DNA of 64,000 nt from Maniola hyperantus (Eukaryota > Arthropoda > Insecta > Lepidoptera > Nymphalidae), in NCBI RefSeq assembly GCF_902806685.2, contig NC_048547.1, positions 14,767,196 through 14,831,195 of the forward strand. The letters are read 5' to 3'. The first letter of the stretch is position 1; each line of letters opens with the position of its first letter. Shown piece by piece: positions 31,120-42,019 of the stretch. Both the position numbers and the translations under genes were made by a program. The notes beneath the pieces were generated by a model. That model ran no database searches. It had not been told where the DNA came from and saw only the letters and a list, made by a program, of their open reading frames with translations.

Positions 31120-31479
31120 TAAAATTGAATGCATAAATTGGTATGGCAGTGAATCGGTATTGGTATCTGGAACTCTAATACCGCGCACTCTAATACCGTT
31201 AGAAAAGCAGTTTCTACTGAGAAGACCACCAGTGTGGCACCAGCTTAACGCGCACGTAGTGGTTAGATATCCTCGGCGGATGATTTACCGACTGCTCTGC
31301 GGACATGTGCACTCTCTCAGCACAGATGTCGCTGCGTGCGCAAGACTGCTTTATTACGAGTATTTTGTGCACATGCTAATACTCTTCGCGCTTTATTTTG
31401 AGTTGAAAAGAGTTTGTAAATGCTTGCAACTTGCAAATCTTATTCCATTGAACTTCATTTTTCGCAATCATACTTTTAA

Positions 31480-31572
31480 ACTAGCTTATGCTCGCGACTT
31501 CGGCCGAGTGGACTACACAAATTTCAAACCCCTATTTCACGCCCTTAGGCGTAGAATTTTCAAAAATCAATG
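31480..31572 (-). mobile_element. Helitron-like element, truncated
   Basis: ACTAGCTTATGCTCGCGACT to TTTTCAAAAATCAATGAT is the 3' half of the GGACGGATCGGGCTG family on the minus strand. Confidence 0.7.
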
Positions 31573-31683
31573 ATTTTGCCATAGCAAAGCACACTGGCCA
31601 AATGCGAATTGGCTGGGAAAAGAACTCTGTAAGTTGAATGAGCACCAACTGAGTAAACTAGATTGAGTGAACTCTCGGTTTGA

Positions 31684-31830
31684 TAAAATGAAATAGTTTA
31701 TTTGTCTCTTCTTATTGCCTTATGGGAAGACAAGGTGCATACAATACAGAGTTAAGCCAACATATCCAGTCAGGAAACCCTGACATACAAATTTTTTGAC
31801 AAAATAGATAGATAGTAAAATCGAAGAAAA
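31684..31830 (-). repeat. Probable LINE 3' end (AAATGAAATAGTTTATTTG)
   Basis: The AATGAAAT tail, then TTATTTGTCTC and an AGGGTTTCCTGAC-like complement, resemble a minus-strand non-LTR 3' end. A related one is near 47,155. Confidence 0.4.
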
Positions 31831-32260
31831 ATAGGGCTACTTTAGGGCTACCTGCGTCAAATGTAAAAATATTTTGAGACCTGCCAGTAATGTCGAAGGC
31901 TCGACATTTTATTAGAAGTTCCCTATACCACCAACATCGAAAACAGTTTTAAAATAACAAATGAATTAATGATTTTTTTCCTGTAAAATACATTTGAATA
32001 GTAAAGGGACTGTCACCCACAATCCAACCGTTGGGATTCAAACGAGCGAGATAATCCCACAACACGGGGAACGCACCAGCGACTCAACATGGCGGGCGAC
32101 GCGTGCGCACAATCGGCCACATGCCACCGACGCGGATTAGCATAATTGAATATTCTATTGTACGGGGCTAATGCAGTTACAGACCCCTTACCTGACGATA
32201 AAACATCGCTGCATCGCTTTAACTTTCACTGCACTATTAGGCCGGCCGCACATTACCAGA

Positions 32261-32442
32261 ACTAGCTTATTACTTCGTCCTCGTGGACTACATAAATTTT
32301 CAGACCCCTATTTTACCCCCTTAGTAATGGAATTTTCAAAAATTACTTCTTAGCGGATTTCTACGTCATAATAGCTAAATGCATGCCAAATTTCAGACCA
32401 ATCTGCCTAGTAGTTTGAGCTGTGCGTTGATAGATCAGTCAT
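32261..32442 (-). mobile_element. Helitron-like element (GGACGGATCGGGCTG type)
   Basis: It runs from ACTAGCTTATTACTTCGTCC to GCGTTGATAGATCAGTCA, complete apart from a shortened (CTGA)n start. Confidence 0.75.
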
Positions 32443-32739
32443 AGAGTAGAGTGTGTTTTGGGATTTGTGTAGTGCTGCGTGGTGGAGGTGAGTATTGCTT
32501 GCTTGGTGGCTGGCTTTTTCCGGCATGTTTAGCAGTGGAAGGGCGGGCGGTGCATATCGCATGCTGCATGTTGTACTATACAGATTCTGTTTCAGCTGAT
32601 TATAGTTAATTGAGTTTTTGGTCCAACCGGTCAGAATATTTCTGTCAGGTTTGCTCTAGCTATTAGCGCCTGGGTGCAACCTAAGCGCCTTCTAGTTGGC
32701 GCGCGATCGAATTGGAACAGTTAGGCACAGTTATATTTT

Positions 32740-32892
32740 CACCAGTGGTCGGAAATACGGGTCCAAATAGGTATTTAACTGATTAAAGCGCATATTACTC
32801 CGAAAAGATATCTATCTTATTTATCGTGCGTGCCCGGAACCTGACTAACCTCCTGAAAAGAAGACCTCCGTCCTAGGCTATCACCACTTTTT
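32740..32892 (-). repeat. GATGAT-tail SINE head, degraded
   Basis: AAAGCGCATATTACTCCGAA, GTGCGTGCCCGGAACC and CCTAGGCTATCACCAC are head-proximal boxes on the minus strand. Confidence 0.55.
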
Positions 32893-33010
32893 TAAATTAA
32901 GTATTATGTGCGGCCAGTCTTAGTTGATTACCAATAACAACTTTGCCCTACTGTAGCAGCATGTTCAGAGCGTTTTCGCCAATAGGTACACTCAAAGAGT
33001 ATAGAGTTAC

Positions 33011-33230
33011 CTGTGTAGGGTGGGACTGGGTGATGCCCCATCTGTCGCCGGGGACACAATGCACAGATTTATTGTCGCGAATGCGCTCACGGGGCTTGCG
33101 GGGATTCGCTTTTTTGTCGGCTATCAAGTTTCCATTAGCTAATTTCATATCGATTTCGCTTCGCCGGTGAAAGTTTTCGCCCGTGCCCGTGCGATTCGGA
33201 ATTGATGGATCGTTTTTATTCATTCCCGAA
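33011..33230 (-). CDS. Possible minus-strand host exon
   Basis: On the minus strand a pyrimidine-rich acceptor (CTCACTCGTTTACAG) is followed by 220 nt that stay open in one frame for 73 codons (start SGMNKNDPSIPNRTGTG, end GITQSHPTQ) to a good donor CAG|GTAACT. Composition is more GC-rich than the flanks and no repeat matches. It is hydrophilic with many Lys, Arg and Asn, and no domain is recognised. An open frame of this length can arise by chance. Confidence 0.25.
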
Positions 33231-33617
33231 CTGTAAACGAGTGAGCGAAGTTCCCAATTCGAGTTTTTATGAACGAAATTGGATTGCGGCTCGCATAATT
33301 TAATCTTCGGGATGTAAAAACAAGAGTGCTCTTTGTTATATTGTAGGTAGGTTTATATAACATCGGAAATGATAATTTGATGGTACAACTCTGTTGAGGT
33401 TTTGCTTTTATCGCGTTCAAAATTCCTGCAATTTATTAAAAGGTAGATTGTGTAAATTTAGTGTTTTTAAAATATGAAAACTTTTGAATTGAAAACTTCT
33501 TTAGGTAATAGATAACTTTAGTAACTACTCTTGTAATTTGAACTGCATGAAACGAAAAAGCGACACTAAAAACAGACAAACATAATATACCTATACAAAC
33601 ATAATTAATTACTTAAC

Positions 33618-33810
33618 TTATACTAATATTATAAAGAGATTTTATTAGTTTGTTTGTAGGAAGTAACTTCAGGAACTACTATACTGATTTCAAAAATTCT
33701 TTCACCTAATGTTGCAATATTCCTGAGTGACATCGGCAATTTTTTTTAATTAGAGATCCCTACGAAAATTGTAATAAGCTATCCGTGTACACCCGGGGCG
33801 AGTCGCTAGT
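33618..33810 (+). mobile_element. Helitron-like element (CTAATATTATAAAGAG type)
   Basis: It starts TATACTAATATTATAAAGAG, has ACTACTATACTGATTTCAAA and CCTGAGTGACATCGGC, and ends CCGGGGCGAGTCGCTAGT. A third Helitron-like family, about 190 bp. Confidence 0.65.
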
Positions 33811-33814
33811 TAAA

Positions 33815-34790
33815 GATAAAGTTACGTGGAAATTATCGGCCTTGTGTTCCCACAGGAGGACACAAGATTTCAGCTACATTTTTAACATTGGCTAAACTGG
33901 TTTTTGTCAGTTCATCTTAGTAGAATCTCCTTTCCGATTCTGGGGGTAGACTTAGTTTTTGATATAAAATACTAGGTAGGTAAATCATTACACCTATGTT
34001 ATACTTACCTATGTATAGATATAGTAACTTTTTTTTAAACACCATGATATTAATGGGATCTTACGCGTATTTCGTGTGGGGTTTCGAGCACCGTAGGCAT
34101 TTATATTAATTGAAAACGCTAAACAGAATTGCCAGCGTCATCAATATTACGGCGTATGAAGGGTGGCCACCTCCGCGGCCCTCCCAAACATCTGCATTAT
34201 CTTACCTCAGCGTCCCTCCGAATCAGTTTCTGCACGGGCATTCACTAAAGTGCATTTGCCATTTCGCCTGTCTAACCTTACAATTATCTTTTTACTCCAG
34301 CTCACACAAAAGTTACCTCTAATGCAAAAGCCATAGAATATAAATGCCATAATGGTTCTAATGACATTTTTAAATTGAGCATCAATAACAACTATCTCCA
34401 AGAATTAATGAAAAAGATGCTATAATGCAACAGAAAGTAGATTCAAATTGGTTTAACCGCGAGAAATCAGCCATGGAGTACGCACCGTTTAAGCTAAGAG
34501 GGTAGTTCACATGTTGGCGATGCAATTTATCAAACTTTATTCGTTCGTGGGGCAGCGACATGTGCGCGGATGGAGCGGACAATCGCGGGGGGTCGGGGGA
34601 AGGGGGGCTGGAATTAAATATGGAACGAGGTGGCTAATGGATTAAAGGCAGATGAGGAAGCGGAGCGCGTCACCTTATGGCACGCAATCAGACCTCGCAG
34701 ATGCGCCTCGCTGTTGCTAACCTTATTGGATGTGGCGTATTGCAATTGTGCTCGTACGGGGATGCGAGGATCGAATGAACGGATTACTTA
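33815..34790. other. Mostly non-repetitive stretch
   Basis: No transposon end was recognised. GC-richer patches lie at 34,140-34,210 and 34,640-34,780. No exon with two good splice sites was found. Confidence 0.35.
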
Positions 34791-34849
34791 CCTATTGAGA
34801 ATCTCAAGGGAAGAATACCGAATCCACAGAATAGTAAATCTAGATCCGT

Positions 34850-35080
34850 TCCATTCCATTCCGTCTACGCGTACGAAACGCTTTGCGTCATCGTTCCTTA
34901 TACGCATGGCTAGCGTCTGGAACACTCTTCCGAGATCAGTGTTTCCTGCCAATAATAATTATAGTCCGGGTATCTTTAAAACAAGGCATCTTTAAATAGG
35001 CACCTTCTAGGCAAACGCGTTCCATCTTAAGCCACATCATGACTTTCCATGACGTGTGATCGTAGTCAAGCAATAATGAG
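34850..35080 (+). pseudogene. LINE ORF2 C-terminus and 3' UTR
   Basis: The + strand encodes PSTRTKRFASSFLIRMASVW and NTLPRSVFPA then FKTRHL and a stop. The segment from STRTKRF to FKTR is shared with 55,299-55,580. It is followed by CACCTTCTAGGCAAACGCGT and CATCTTAAGCCACATCAT. A non-LTR retrotransposon end, clade uncertain. Confidence 0.75.
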
Positions 35081-35089
35081 TTTAAAAAA

Positions 35090-35608
35090 TATATAAAAGG
35101 AAAAGCTGACTGACTGACGTAATGTCTATACAGATATATAATAATTTACCAGACAAAATTCGTAACATAAACAATGAAAATAAATTCAACATAATATTAA
35201 AAAACTTTTTATTAGAAAAGGGCTACTATGCCGTAAATGATTTCCTAAACGACGAACATAAAAATAAATAATAATATCGGTCTCCCTACTATAAGGTCTA
35301 AGGACCAAATTGTGACACCCAAACTGGGTATCCATAATACTTTGTACATACTTAGTATGATGTAATGAGTTATGGAAATGCAATAAATAAAAATTGAAAT
35401 TGAAATTGAATTGAAATTGAAATTGAAATTGACTGATCTATCAACGCACAACTCAACTACCGGACGGATATGGCTGAAATTTGGCATGCTGATAGCTATT
35501 AAAACGTAGACATCCGTTTAGAAAAGATTTTTGAAAACTCAACCCCTAAGGGAGTAAAATAGGGGTCTGAATATTATGTAGTCCGGACGAAGTCGCGAGC
35601 ATAAGCTA
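35090..35608 (+). mobile_element. Helitron-like element interrupted by a LINE
   Basis: The left part (ATATAAAAGGAAAAGCTGAC to 35,118) and the right part (GACTGATCTATCAACGCACA at 35,431 to CATAAGCTAGG) are continuous in other copies. The interruption is the LINE end listed next. Confidence 0.8.
35119..35430 (+). pseudogene. 5'-truncated LINE end with (TTGAAA)n tail
   Basis: It encodes IYNNLPDKIRNINNENKF and LEKGYYAVNDFLND before tandem stops. This is the ORF2 C-terminus pattern also seen at 47,761-48,038 (FYNKIPQPI, KKAYYTVADYV). A 3' UTR and an A-rich (TTGAAA)n tail follow. The insertion target was the CTGACTGAC tract. Confidence 0.8.
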
Positions 35609-35967
35609 GGTTGCCTATAATATTTCAACAAGGAGCACTAAGCTCATTTCGTATTTCAGTGTGACTTTACAATTTTATTGAACACTTTTAGGTGCTTTTC
35701 TTGTTGATTTTCATTTTCTTTTCTCCTGTTTTTAGGTTTGTTGTGTATATTGTACTCGTGGTAGTCGGTAGGTACGGTACACAAGAACAAATGTTCGTAC
35801 AAGCGATGGATGAGCCGGCAGCAACGCGGCGGCGTCATTACATCGCGCCACGTGCGATGTGGATATTGCGATCACGGGACACCACCGACAGCAAAAAAAC
35901 TCTTTTTATTAAACAAAACTGAGAGAAAATCCATATTTCATTTCTTTGTGTCATACTTAATTTTTTT

Positions 35968-36098
35968 AGGGTTCCGTACCTCAAAAGGAAAAAGTAACTC
36001 ATATAGGATCACTTTGTTGTCTGTCTGTCAGACTGTCCGTCCGCCGTCGTTTCTGAAAAGAAAAATATCGTGTGCAAAATGTCGAAAAACACGAATGC
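35968..36098 (+). repeat. GGGTTCCG repeat, deletion derivative
   Basis: The start AGGGTTCCGTACCTCAAAAG and the end-proximal CGTGTGCAAAATGTCGAAAA are joined with the middle missing. Confidence 0.7.
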
Positions 36099-36375
36099 CT
36101 TTCTTACCGAGAAGAACAAGTCAGAAACTTGGCGGTTACTTTAGCGTTTAAACTACCGTGAGTGATTTCCATTCTAAATACTATCTGTCCCGGCTTTACT
36201 CACGTGTTTAGTCGACGTTAGCCCGACTAGTTTCGAACCCATACGGGGTCCTTTTTCACGGGAGTCCGTTCGCGCACGTGCCGCGGTTTTGACTTGACGT
36301 CGACTAAACACGTGAGTAAAGCCGGGACAGATATTATTTGGCGGTTACTCTTTACAAAGATTTGATATAAGCCAT
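36096..36375. mobile_element. LINE tail split by the palindromic MITE family
   Basis: Minus-strand LINE boxes (CCGAGAAGAACAAGTCAGAA) are interrupted by a MITE at about 36,153-36,342. Its inverted ends are ACTATCTGTCCCGGCTTTAC and the complement. TTGGCGGTTACT occurs on both sides, a longer duplication than MITEs usually make. Confidence 0.6.
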
Positions 36376-36904
36376 AAAAGTGATTGCAGTCGGCGCATTG
36401 CTGGAACAAGCGTCGTCGGGTGAAATCCACGCTCTTATATCATTTACATAATCTTCGATTGTGAATTATTGTGATTGTGATTGTGAAGCAAAATAATCTT
36501 ATCCTCTCCTTCTCTTATCTTCTCATCATTACCTGCTGAATAAAATGCCTAGGTAATCCAGATAGTCAACCTGTGTATTTGATTTGATTTATTTATTCAT
36601 TTGCTTTCATGGTTACATGAAGCCCCGTTAGGGAATTGCAAAGTTAGGTACATTAACAATACATACATGCTAAATATATAATTATTATACAATTACATGC
36701 AAACTACGTGTTACATTATTTTATAATAGATTTTATCACGTAATTATATAGGGCATTCATTTTGAATCGAAATTATTTTTATTTATTGATCGCACTAATT
36801 AATTAAGTTTGTTATAATGTCAATTAGTTTCTTCTTTGTTAATAATTTAGTAATATTAAGTAGGTACAAGTATGTTGATATGAGATTGCAGTAAGCCTTA
36901 AAGA

Positions 36905-37090
36905 TTTTATTAGTCTTACAGTAACTGGTCGCAGCGCAGCGGGAGTATAGCCGCTTTCTTGCCGCAGTGTAGGTTGGAGCTCACAGGTTCGAATCCCACC
37001 CGGGCATTAGTGTGATAATACATTTTTATTTATTTTTTTAAGTTAGCGAATTAGTGTGACGTATTATCGGAAATAAGAACATTTTCGAAT
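36905..37090 (+). repeat. tRNA-like sequence, possible SINE head
   Basis: ACAGGTTCGAATCCCACCC fits a box B, with an irregular upstream segment instead of a clear box A. Not a canonical cloverleaf. Confidence 0.35.
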
Positions 37091-37099
37091 CGACCTTGT

Positions 37100-37955
37100 G
37101 TGTGAACGGTTGTAGTGGTGTAATGCAGGGACCAGCTACCTGCATAGGTGATTTTCAGAATGCATGAATGATGTAAATATCTACTTACTAGATTTTTAGT
37201 ACAGTGATTTTGGAAATTGTATCGTGTGCAAGCAGAAGGGGTGAGTGCTAGGCTTATAGTAGATATTATGTCTTCACGGCACCGCGGGTTGTGTAGGTAC
37301 TGTGATTTGTACGTGGCATACTACAATTATAGTTTTTCTTATTTGTTAATAGCCTAACGCCACGCCCTTCTACTACGGGACCTAATAAAATTGTAAGAAC
37401 AACCCTGAGATTGTCTGAGGCTAGCTTCCTTGGTGTGGAAGGGCACCTGATTCACCACCTCCAACGAAAACCCTCCTGGCGCTCAACTTGCATGTAGCAT
37501 GATTAAAGATTTGCAATGAACTTTTGTGTGTTTGATCTCAGCTCATTCATCAATCACGGACTCAAGATATAACAATGTTAATATAAAATAGTTTCGATTA
37601 TCAGTAAGAATGTCATATTAAACTTAAATTAACAGGTTAAGAATGGTTGTAAAAGAATGGTTGCCAGTACTGTGGTGACGTTTCGTGCTGACGCTACCGA
37701 CTCACCTATTCTCGTAAGTGATGGATGGCGGCGTCGATTAGGGCCGGCGCTGACCTGTTCTTTCATATCTCGCTAATGGCCGACACCTCACTGCGATTGC
37801 TGGATGTGCTCTATTGGTTCTACCATTTATATTTTACCTATTAACTTTCTCCTGGCCGAATTCCGGCCACGGTTGCCAAAATAGAGACTATTTATAATAG
37901 TAATATTTATTCAAAGTAGGTATACAATTGTACTCTTTTTCATATTGTAGGATAC
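37100..37955. other. No gene or repeat recognised
   Basis: AT-rich with a GC-richer patch at 37,660-37,830 (GTGATGGATGGCGGCGTCGA). No splice-flanked exon was found. Confidence 0.35.
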
Positions 37956-37959
37956 AATC

Positions 37960-38270
37960 ATCATCATCATCATGATCAACCCATCGCCGGCTCACTACAG
38001 AGCACGGGTCTCCTCTCAGAATGAGAAAGGTTTTGGTCATAGTCGCTGGCCATGTGCGGACGGGTAGACTTCACCTTTGAGACCTTTGAGAACATTATGG
38101 AGAACTCTCAGGCATGCAGGTTTCCTTACGATGTTTTCCTTCACCGTTAAAGCAAGTGATATTAATTAAAACGCACATAACTCTGAAAAGTTAGAGGTAC
38201 GTGCCCGGGATCGAACCCCCGACCTCCGATTAGAAGGCGGACATCCTAACCACTAGAATATCACAGCTGC
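37960..38270 (-). repeat. GATGAT-tail SINE, full length
   Basis: On the minus strand it has CTAGTGGTTAGGATGTCCGC (box A), GGGGGTTCGATCCCGGGCAC (box B), the full body and the ATGATG tail. Confidence 0.85.
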
Positions 38271-38542
38271 ATTAATTACGTAAACTTAAAACAGTGTTTG
38301 ACACTGAATGATAGCCATTGAGCTCATATTTTGACATTTATTTTTAATCCATTGCGAAAAATTATTTTAATAACTATAACTCAATCAAGCAGTAATGGAG
38401 AACCAATCAACTTCAAATAAGCTCAGTGGCTATCTTTCAGTAGTAAGACACTGGTCAGAAAATCACCCCGCTGAAAACTCTTACTGAAACTTTAGGGTTT
38501 GGACCAAGCATTCTGGCTCTGGACCTTGCTAAAGTTGTTATA

Positions 38543-39113
38543 CAGGGTGTAACCAGAACGCTAGCAAAAACTTAACGTTATTGGCACTAATTCTGAGTAC
38601 AACCTAATTTTAGAGTATTCGCATGCTCTTCTTACTAATGTAATATCAAAAGGACAGACGCAGTTTGACAGTTCTAAATTTAATTTTTAGATGGTAAAAC
38701 CCATGATTTTAGCGCGCAGTCGCGAACCTACTGTTTAAAATTGTATTGTGCACTAAAATTTAGAATCTTTAAATGTGAAAGTCATGTTCCGTTCCTTTTT
38801 TAGCATTGTTAAAAAGAAAAAGATGCAGATACTCTAAATTTAGTTTAGAGAACGACAAAGGAAACGGTGCCATTGTTACACTATCTAAACACAATCCAAT
38901 ACCAATAACCATTTGTCTCATTTTCTAATTTTAATGATTTAGTATTTTTCAAACCCGCAATGTATAGCGTGCAAAACTGGGGTCACTGCCCCACCTACGA
39001 CGCGGCATCGACTCTGAGTGAATTAATTACATAACGTTCGTTGACCTCTAGCATCAGTCAGATGTTTTATTTGCAATATATCGTGAACTTTTACAAAATA
39101 GGGGATGTTTTTT
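38543..39113. mobile_element. CAGGGTGTAACCAGAAC element, left part, interrupted
   Basis: It starts CAGGGTGTAACCAGAACGCT after TA and matches the intact copy at 63,010-63,358. It is interrupted at 38,583-38,871 and its right end is lost at the GGGTTCCG repeat at 39,114. Confidence 0.75.
38583..38871. mobile_element. GGCAC...GTGCC MITE with ATT duplication (nested)
   Basis: 289 bp from GGCACTAATTCTGAGTACAA to AACGGTGCC, flanked by ATT. The uninterrupted relative at 63,010 shows the empty site. A second copy is at 40,065-44,571. Confidence 0.8.
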
Positions 39114-39560
39114 AGAGTTTCGTACCTCAAAAGGAAAAACGGAACCCTTATAGGATCACTTTGTTCTCTGTCTGTCTGTCTGTCTGTCCGTCTGTCTGTC
39201 AAGAAACCTACAGGGTACTTCCCGTTGACCTAGAATCATGAAATTTGGCAGGTAGGTAGATCTTATAGCTGACATTTGGGGAAAAATCTGAAAACCGTGA
39301 ATTTAGGGTAAGATCACACAAAAAAAATTAATTGTGGTCATGAACTAATAATTAGTATTTTCAACTTTCGAAGTGAGTGACTAGTGTGGGGTATCATATG
39401 AAAGGTCTTCACCTGTAAATTCTAAAACAGATTTTTATTTATTTTTATGCATCATAGTTTTTGAATTATCGTGCAAAATGTCGAAAAAATGCGACTGTAG
39501 TAGTACGGAAGACGGAGAGTAGTACGGAACCCTCATTGCGCGAGCCTGGCCGGTTTTTTT
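39114..39560 (+). repeat. GGGTTCCG repeat, full length
   Basis: It has an expanded (GTCT)n tract and a duplicated GTAGTACGGAA near the distal end. Confidence 0.8.
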
Positions 39561-39843
39561 ATATTTTTTTCGCGTTTTTTTTTTGTGTGTATAGTCTCAA
39601 GCTCAGATAATGGTCCACTTCCAGTGGGTTATAGCACCAGGGCATCAGCACCTGTCGGTGTTGGCTGTCAAACGTACAAGGGTCATTACTTAGCCTATTA
39701 CAGGCCAGTAATTAATACACGAACACCCACTTGCCTTTTTGCCCCCGAGGCAAGGGTTGCGTGTGGAAAGCGGTGAGGGAAATCAATATTCATGGAAATT
39801 CAGTACCTATGTAACATAAAGAGATAATAATTGGTATCGATAT

Positions 39844-39992
39844 AGCCTGGTGGTAACTTGACAAACGCCTCATATTCGGGAGGTCAGGAATTGCACCTCT
39901 AACTTTTTTGTACGATTTAAGCAATTAAAATATCACTTGCTTTAACGGTGAAGGAAAACATAGTGAGGAAACCTGCATGCCTGAGAGTTTCC
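39844..39992 (+). repeat. GATGAT-tail SINE, partial (+)
   Basis: Head TAGCCTGGTGGTAAC, then ACTTGCTTTAACGGTGAAGG and AGGAAACCTGCATGCCTGAG, ending early at GAGAGTTT. Confidence 0.65.
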
Positions 39993-40090
39993 ACATATCC
40001 AAAAAAGAAATCGCTTGTTTGCGAACCAATCACGACTGGATGGGTCTATAACCTAGAGCTTATAGGCACCGATTCTAAGCACAACCTAAT

Positions 40091-40298
40091 TAATGATTTT
40101 ATGTGTAAATAAAATAGAATTGTGCACTAATAACTTTTAATTACTTTAAATAATTATTACAACTTAACAACTTGTATATGCCAACGTAAGCGTCCAGAGA
40201 TCACACTTGAAAAGTAGAAGGCATTGAGCCATAGGCACAGTGCTATAACAATGAGTACGGGTAACATTAGTAAGAGGCTTCAAATTTTACATCTAACA
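40091..40298 (-). repeat. Copia 3' LTR
   Basis: 208 bp; on the minus strand it begins TGTTAGATGTAAAATTTG and ends ATAAAATCATTA. The base before it on that strand closes the polypurine tract. Confidence 0.9.
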
Positions 40299-40308
40299 CT
40301 CCCACTAA
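40299..40308 (-). other. Copia polypurine tract
   Basis: The minus strand reads TTAGTGGGAG directly against the 3' LTR start TGTTAG, the position required to prime plus-strand DNA synthesis. Confidence 0.8.
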
Positions 40309-40469
40309 ATTTAAGCCTTAAACAACAAAATAAACTGTAACAAAAATTAAACAACAGAATGACACATTTAAAATTTTAAGTATTAAGTGTTACCAAGCCA
40401 ATCTTTTCTCTTAACAATCAAAACTTGTCTCTACTCAAAGTTTTAGTAAAAATATCAGCGTACCTACTG

Positions 40470-40835
40470 ATTACTACTGCAAACATACTTTAATTCAATT
40501 ACTTTATCATATTACTTTTCTTTTACAAAATGATACTTAATATCGATGTGTTTGCATCTTTTATGAAGATTAGCATTTCTTATAACACTTACAGCACTCT
40601 GATTATCTAAATTTAGGCACAATGTCTGTTGTTTATATTCACCAATATCACTTAATAACTGTTCAAATGGCTTCTTTGGTAGCTGCACAGGCTGCCATGA
40701 ATTCAGCCTCTGTTGTCGATAGAGCTACAGTTTGCTGACGTTGGCTGGACCAAGTTACTGCTGCTCCGTTCTTTATGAATACATAGCCCGTGATTGAGCA
40801 TCTGGTGTCAACATCATTGGCATAGTCTGCATCTC
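40470..40835 (-). pseudogene. Copia RNase H region, frameshifted
   Basis: In successive frames the minus strand shows DADYANDVDTRCSITGYVF, WSSQRQQTVALSTTEAEFM, then after a frameshift NLDNQSAVSVIRNANLHKRC and KHIDIKYHFVKEK. These are the conserved copia RNase H blocks. Stops follow. Confidence 0.85.
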
Positions 40836-41024
40836 AGTAACCCAGTATTTCTTGCATTTCTCTATTTGCATTCCGACAAAATTACTAACTGAGCTTGTTT
40901 TTATTTCAAAAATTGTTTGCAAGTCACTGATAAGCTGATTTAATACAGACTTATTCGTAGAAAACAATAGGCCGTCATCCACATATAAACATAAATAGCA
41001 TTTTGTTCCATTTACATTGCCCAT
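40773..41024 (-). pseudogene. Copia reverse transcriptase, YVDD segment
   Basis: It contains LCLYVDDGLLF, the catalytic YVDD block, followed by SVSNFVGMQIEKC. Right after this the sequence jumps toward the RNase H region in another frame. The stretch that normally separates them in copia elements is missing, a deletion of a few hundred bases by my estimate. Confidence 0.85.
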
Positions 41025-41074
41025 ATAAACACATTGGTCGGCTTTGCTATTGACAAGCCCACATGTTACTTTTG

Positions 41075-41502
41075 CAGGTTAGACCTACTGGTGGAGACAT
41101 AAATATATTCTCTTCTAATTCTCCATAGAGAAAAGCAGTTTTAACATCCAATTGAATAATTTCTAGATTATATTCAACAGCTAAAGACAATAATAAACGG
41201 ATTGAGTCATACCTGACTGTCGGAGCAAAAGTTTCCTTGTAATCTATACCTTCAGTTTGTGCATAACCTTTGGCACAAAGTCGTGACTTGAAGCGTGGAC
41301 CCGTTGGCTCGTCTTTGATTCAGAAGACCCATTTACATCCAATTACCTTGGTGTCTGATGGTTTTTCTACCAATGTCCAGGTTTCGTTCTTCTCATGAGC
41401 CTCAAGTTCTTCACTGATAGATTTTCTCCATTTATCTGCATCGCTTGAACTCAATGCATCACTATTATGTTTCAGGAGCTGTACAGAATAAAACATCTTC
41501 AC
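41075..41502 (-). pseudogene. Copia reverse transcriptase, N-terminal half
   Basis: It encodes WRKSISEELEAHEKNETW, VIGCKWVF, a TGA stop, then RLCAKGYAQTEGIDYKETFA and LDVKTAFLYGELEENIFM. These are the first conserved blocks of copia reverse transcriptase. The frame is lost before the YVDD segment. Confidence 0.88.
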
Positions 41503-42019
41503 TGTAGCACAGGTAAGTATTCTCTGGTTTCCTGGTACTTATTTTATTTCTAGGTCTCAATGTAATGTGTGAAACCAGCGGAGACTCTATACTAGACTCA
41601 CTACTTTCATCAGGTAAGTACTCGCTTTCCGATTTATTTTCAGTAACTGTGTCCTGCGAGCTGTCCGAGGGATCCTCTTCACTATCACAAGAATCACTCT
41701 TCTGGTAAGTTTCTGTTGCATTCAACTCCACGGGCACATAATTTATTTTGACAGTAGATTCTAGGAAAGTAGCATCTCTACTTTTAATCACGGTCTTGGA
41801 GTTGGGTACAATAAACCTGTAACCTTTGGTATTATCACAATATCCAATGAAAATCATCTTCTGAGCTTTAGAATCCCATTTCTTTAGTTTTTCTTTAGGT
41901 AAGTGAACCATGGCTTCAATATCAAACGTTTTCATGTGACTTACATATGGTTTTCTACTTGATTTCTGAATTCCTTTACTTTTTCTACAACTTGTGTTTT
42001 GTTTTGTATAAATTGACAA
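41465..42019 (-). pseudogene. Copia integrase C-terminal part and linker
   Basis: The block KKWDSKAQKMIFIGYCDNTK followed by YRFIVPNSKTVI and RDATFLES is the copia region after the integrase core. An acidic Ser/Glu-rich linker (SESEYLPDESSESS) follows. The integrase core with its catalytic triad is not found intact upstream. Confidence 0.85.

Noticed and set aside
39585..39776. A 63-codon GC-richer + frame (SSSDNGPLPVGYSTRASAPV)
   Set aside because: It follows a TAG that might act as an acceptor, but there is no donor and no link in phase to the candidate host exons. Kept as unexplained rather than called.
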